Origin: Bacillota bacterium
Lineage (GTDB): Bacteria; Bacillota; Clostridia; Lachnospirales; Lachnospiraceae
Reading direction: 5' to 3'
DNA: 64,000 nucleotides
NCBI GenBank assembly: GCA_023386315.1
Contig: JAEWJZ010000028.1
Span: 124,001 to 188,000 of the forward strand
Made by a program: the position numbers and the translations under genes. Below, piece by piece: positions 63,527 to 64,000 of the stretch. Numbering within the stretch: the stretch's first letter is position 1; every line of letters starts with the position of its first letter. Below the pieces are notes generated by a model that was given only the letters and a program-made list of their open reading frames with translations, ran no database searches and was not told the origin of the DNA.

Positions 63527-64000
63527 ATGGCGGCTGAGGCTGACGGATCGGTAATTATAGACACGGAAATAAGAAAAGAAAACGCTATTGATGATATCGG
63601 ATCATTGAAAGCTGCCTTAAAAGAATTAACCGCAGCGGTAAAAGAACTTACCTCCGGCCTTGCAAGTTCGTTTACAAACTTCGGAAGCAATGCACAGGGA
63701 GCCGCAAGCAATATAGATTCTATATCGGATTCCGCAAAAACGGCAACGGACAGTGTTGAAAGCCTTGAGGAACAAATGGCAAAGATCACGGTCGATCGAG
63801 GATTTGAACCCACATATAACGATAATCCTGAGCCTAGATTCGGTCATGCAAAAGGCGAATACATTGACTACGGAAATACCGTCCAAGAGTTTGTTAATAA
63901 ATACGCAGCCGGAATGGACACAGTTAAGGCCAAAAATGCAGAAGTTAAGCAATCTACCACGCAAGCAACAACTGCAGTGAAAAGTGATTTCCAAGGAACT
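63527..64000 (+). CDS. Tape measure protein, N-terminal part
   Basis: At least 158 aa, cut by the window end. MAAEADGSVIIDTEIRKENA then long helical heptads (LKAALKELTAAVKELTSGLA; DSISDSAKTATDSVESLEEQ). AAAGGAGGG precedes ATG 63527. Tape measure proteins set tail length and assist DNA entry. Identity rests on position plus helical composition. Confidence 0.85.
   Translation, partial: MAAEADGSVIIDTEIRKENAIDDIGSLKAALKELTAAVKELTSGLASSFTNFGSNAQGAASNIDSISDSAKTATDSVESLEEQMAKITVDRGFEPTYNDNPEPRFGHAKGEYIDYGNTVQEFVNKYAAGMDTVKAKNAEVKQSTTQATTAVKSDFQGT

Larger units (their letters stand above)
32274..64000. mobile_element. Prophage (left part; right end outside window)
   Basis: Starts at the rlmD 3' end with integrase and integrase-type arm sites, then a lysogeny switch, early, recombination/replication, modification, late-regulator, packaging and head-tail genes in the order of temperate siphophages. 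The head module (SPP1-type portal, minor capsid 2, GP20 scaffold, coat, connectors, tail shaft, Gp15, tape measure) is of A118 type. No gene appears disrupted, so it may be an intact prophage. Confidence 0.93.

Overview
Organism. The codon use, Shine-Dalgarno-rich starts, intrinsic terminators and gene content (FtsA-like protein with C-terminal repeats, NrdD, gluconate 5-dehydrogenase, ROK fructokinase, CspA, spore-related small proteins, a Csp-like subtilase) point to an anaerobic, low/mid-GC Clostridia chromosome, most likely Lachnospiraceae. This is inferred from protein resemblance alone; there is no rRNA in the window.

Layout. (1) 1-6.3 kb is an accessory stretch: the tail of a bacterial-Ig-like protein, small membrane, HD, HIT, VOC and GNAT genes, relics of mobile DNA (a stop-interrupted Dam methylase start, a frameshifted small gene), and three copies of a ~140-bp repeat (hairpin plus 11-bp-phased TGTGA motifs). 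(2) 6.4-22.3 kb is mostly chromosomal: ftsA-like, nrdD, a sugar-acid module (SDR dehydrogenase with twin operators, GntR regulator, carbohydrate-binding-like protein), manA, fructokinase, several Cys/Asn/Gly-rich small proteins, cspA with a long leader, an AraC regulator, a subtilase-fold pseudoprotease lacking its catalytic Ser, and a DUF326 four-helix copper-type protein. (3) 22.5-24.3 kb is a decayed 1.8-kb integrative element between a 24-bp duplication of the 3' end of tRNA-Val(GAC), followed by tRNA-Pro(GGG). (4) 24.6-32.3 kb holds HAD phosphatase, lipoamide dehydrogenase, aminopeptidase P, an XRE/GGDEF divergent pair, ProX and RlmD. (5) 32.3-64 kb is the left 31.7 kb of a prophage inserted at the 3' end of rlmD; its right end lies outside the window.

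The prophage. Integrase, a membrane/OB-fold lysogeny-region protein and a CI-type repressor read leftward. Cro, antirepressor, excisionase-like and many small early genes read rightward, followed by a recombination pair (DUF1071-type annealing protein plus YqaJ exonuclease), Hjc-like resolvase, replisome organiser with iterons, helicase loader, a nucleic-acid-modification block (C5-type methylase, ASCH, MazG-like, SSB, DndC-like PP-loop protein, N4/N6 methylase), a DUF1492-type late regulator, a late promoter, and an A118/SPP1-type packaging, head and tail module ending inside the tape measure gene.

Most interesting. The modification block is punctuated by structured intergenic leaders: a duplicated hairpin/minicistron leader before the C5-type methylase and the PP-loop gene, a tandem twin hairpin, and a strong hairpin before the N4/N6 methylase. 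A ~300-nt late leader follows three 9-bp repeats and contains a degenerate tRNA-like fold and an anti-Shine-Dalgarno string. A consensus promoter and terminator between int and the lysogeny genes could encode a ~75-nt RNA. RlmD has a pentapeptide-repeat basic tail, and the terminase is a TerS-TerL fusion.
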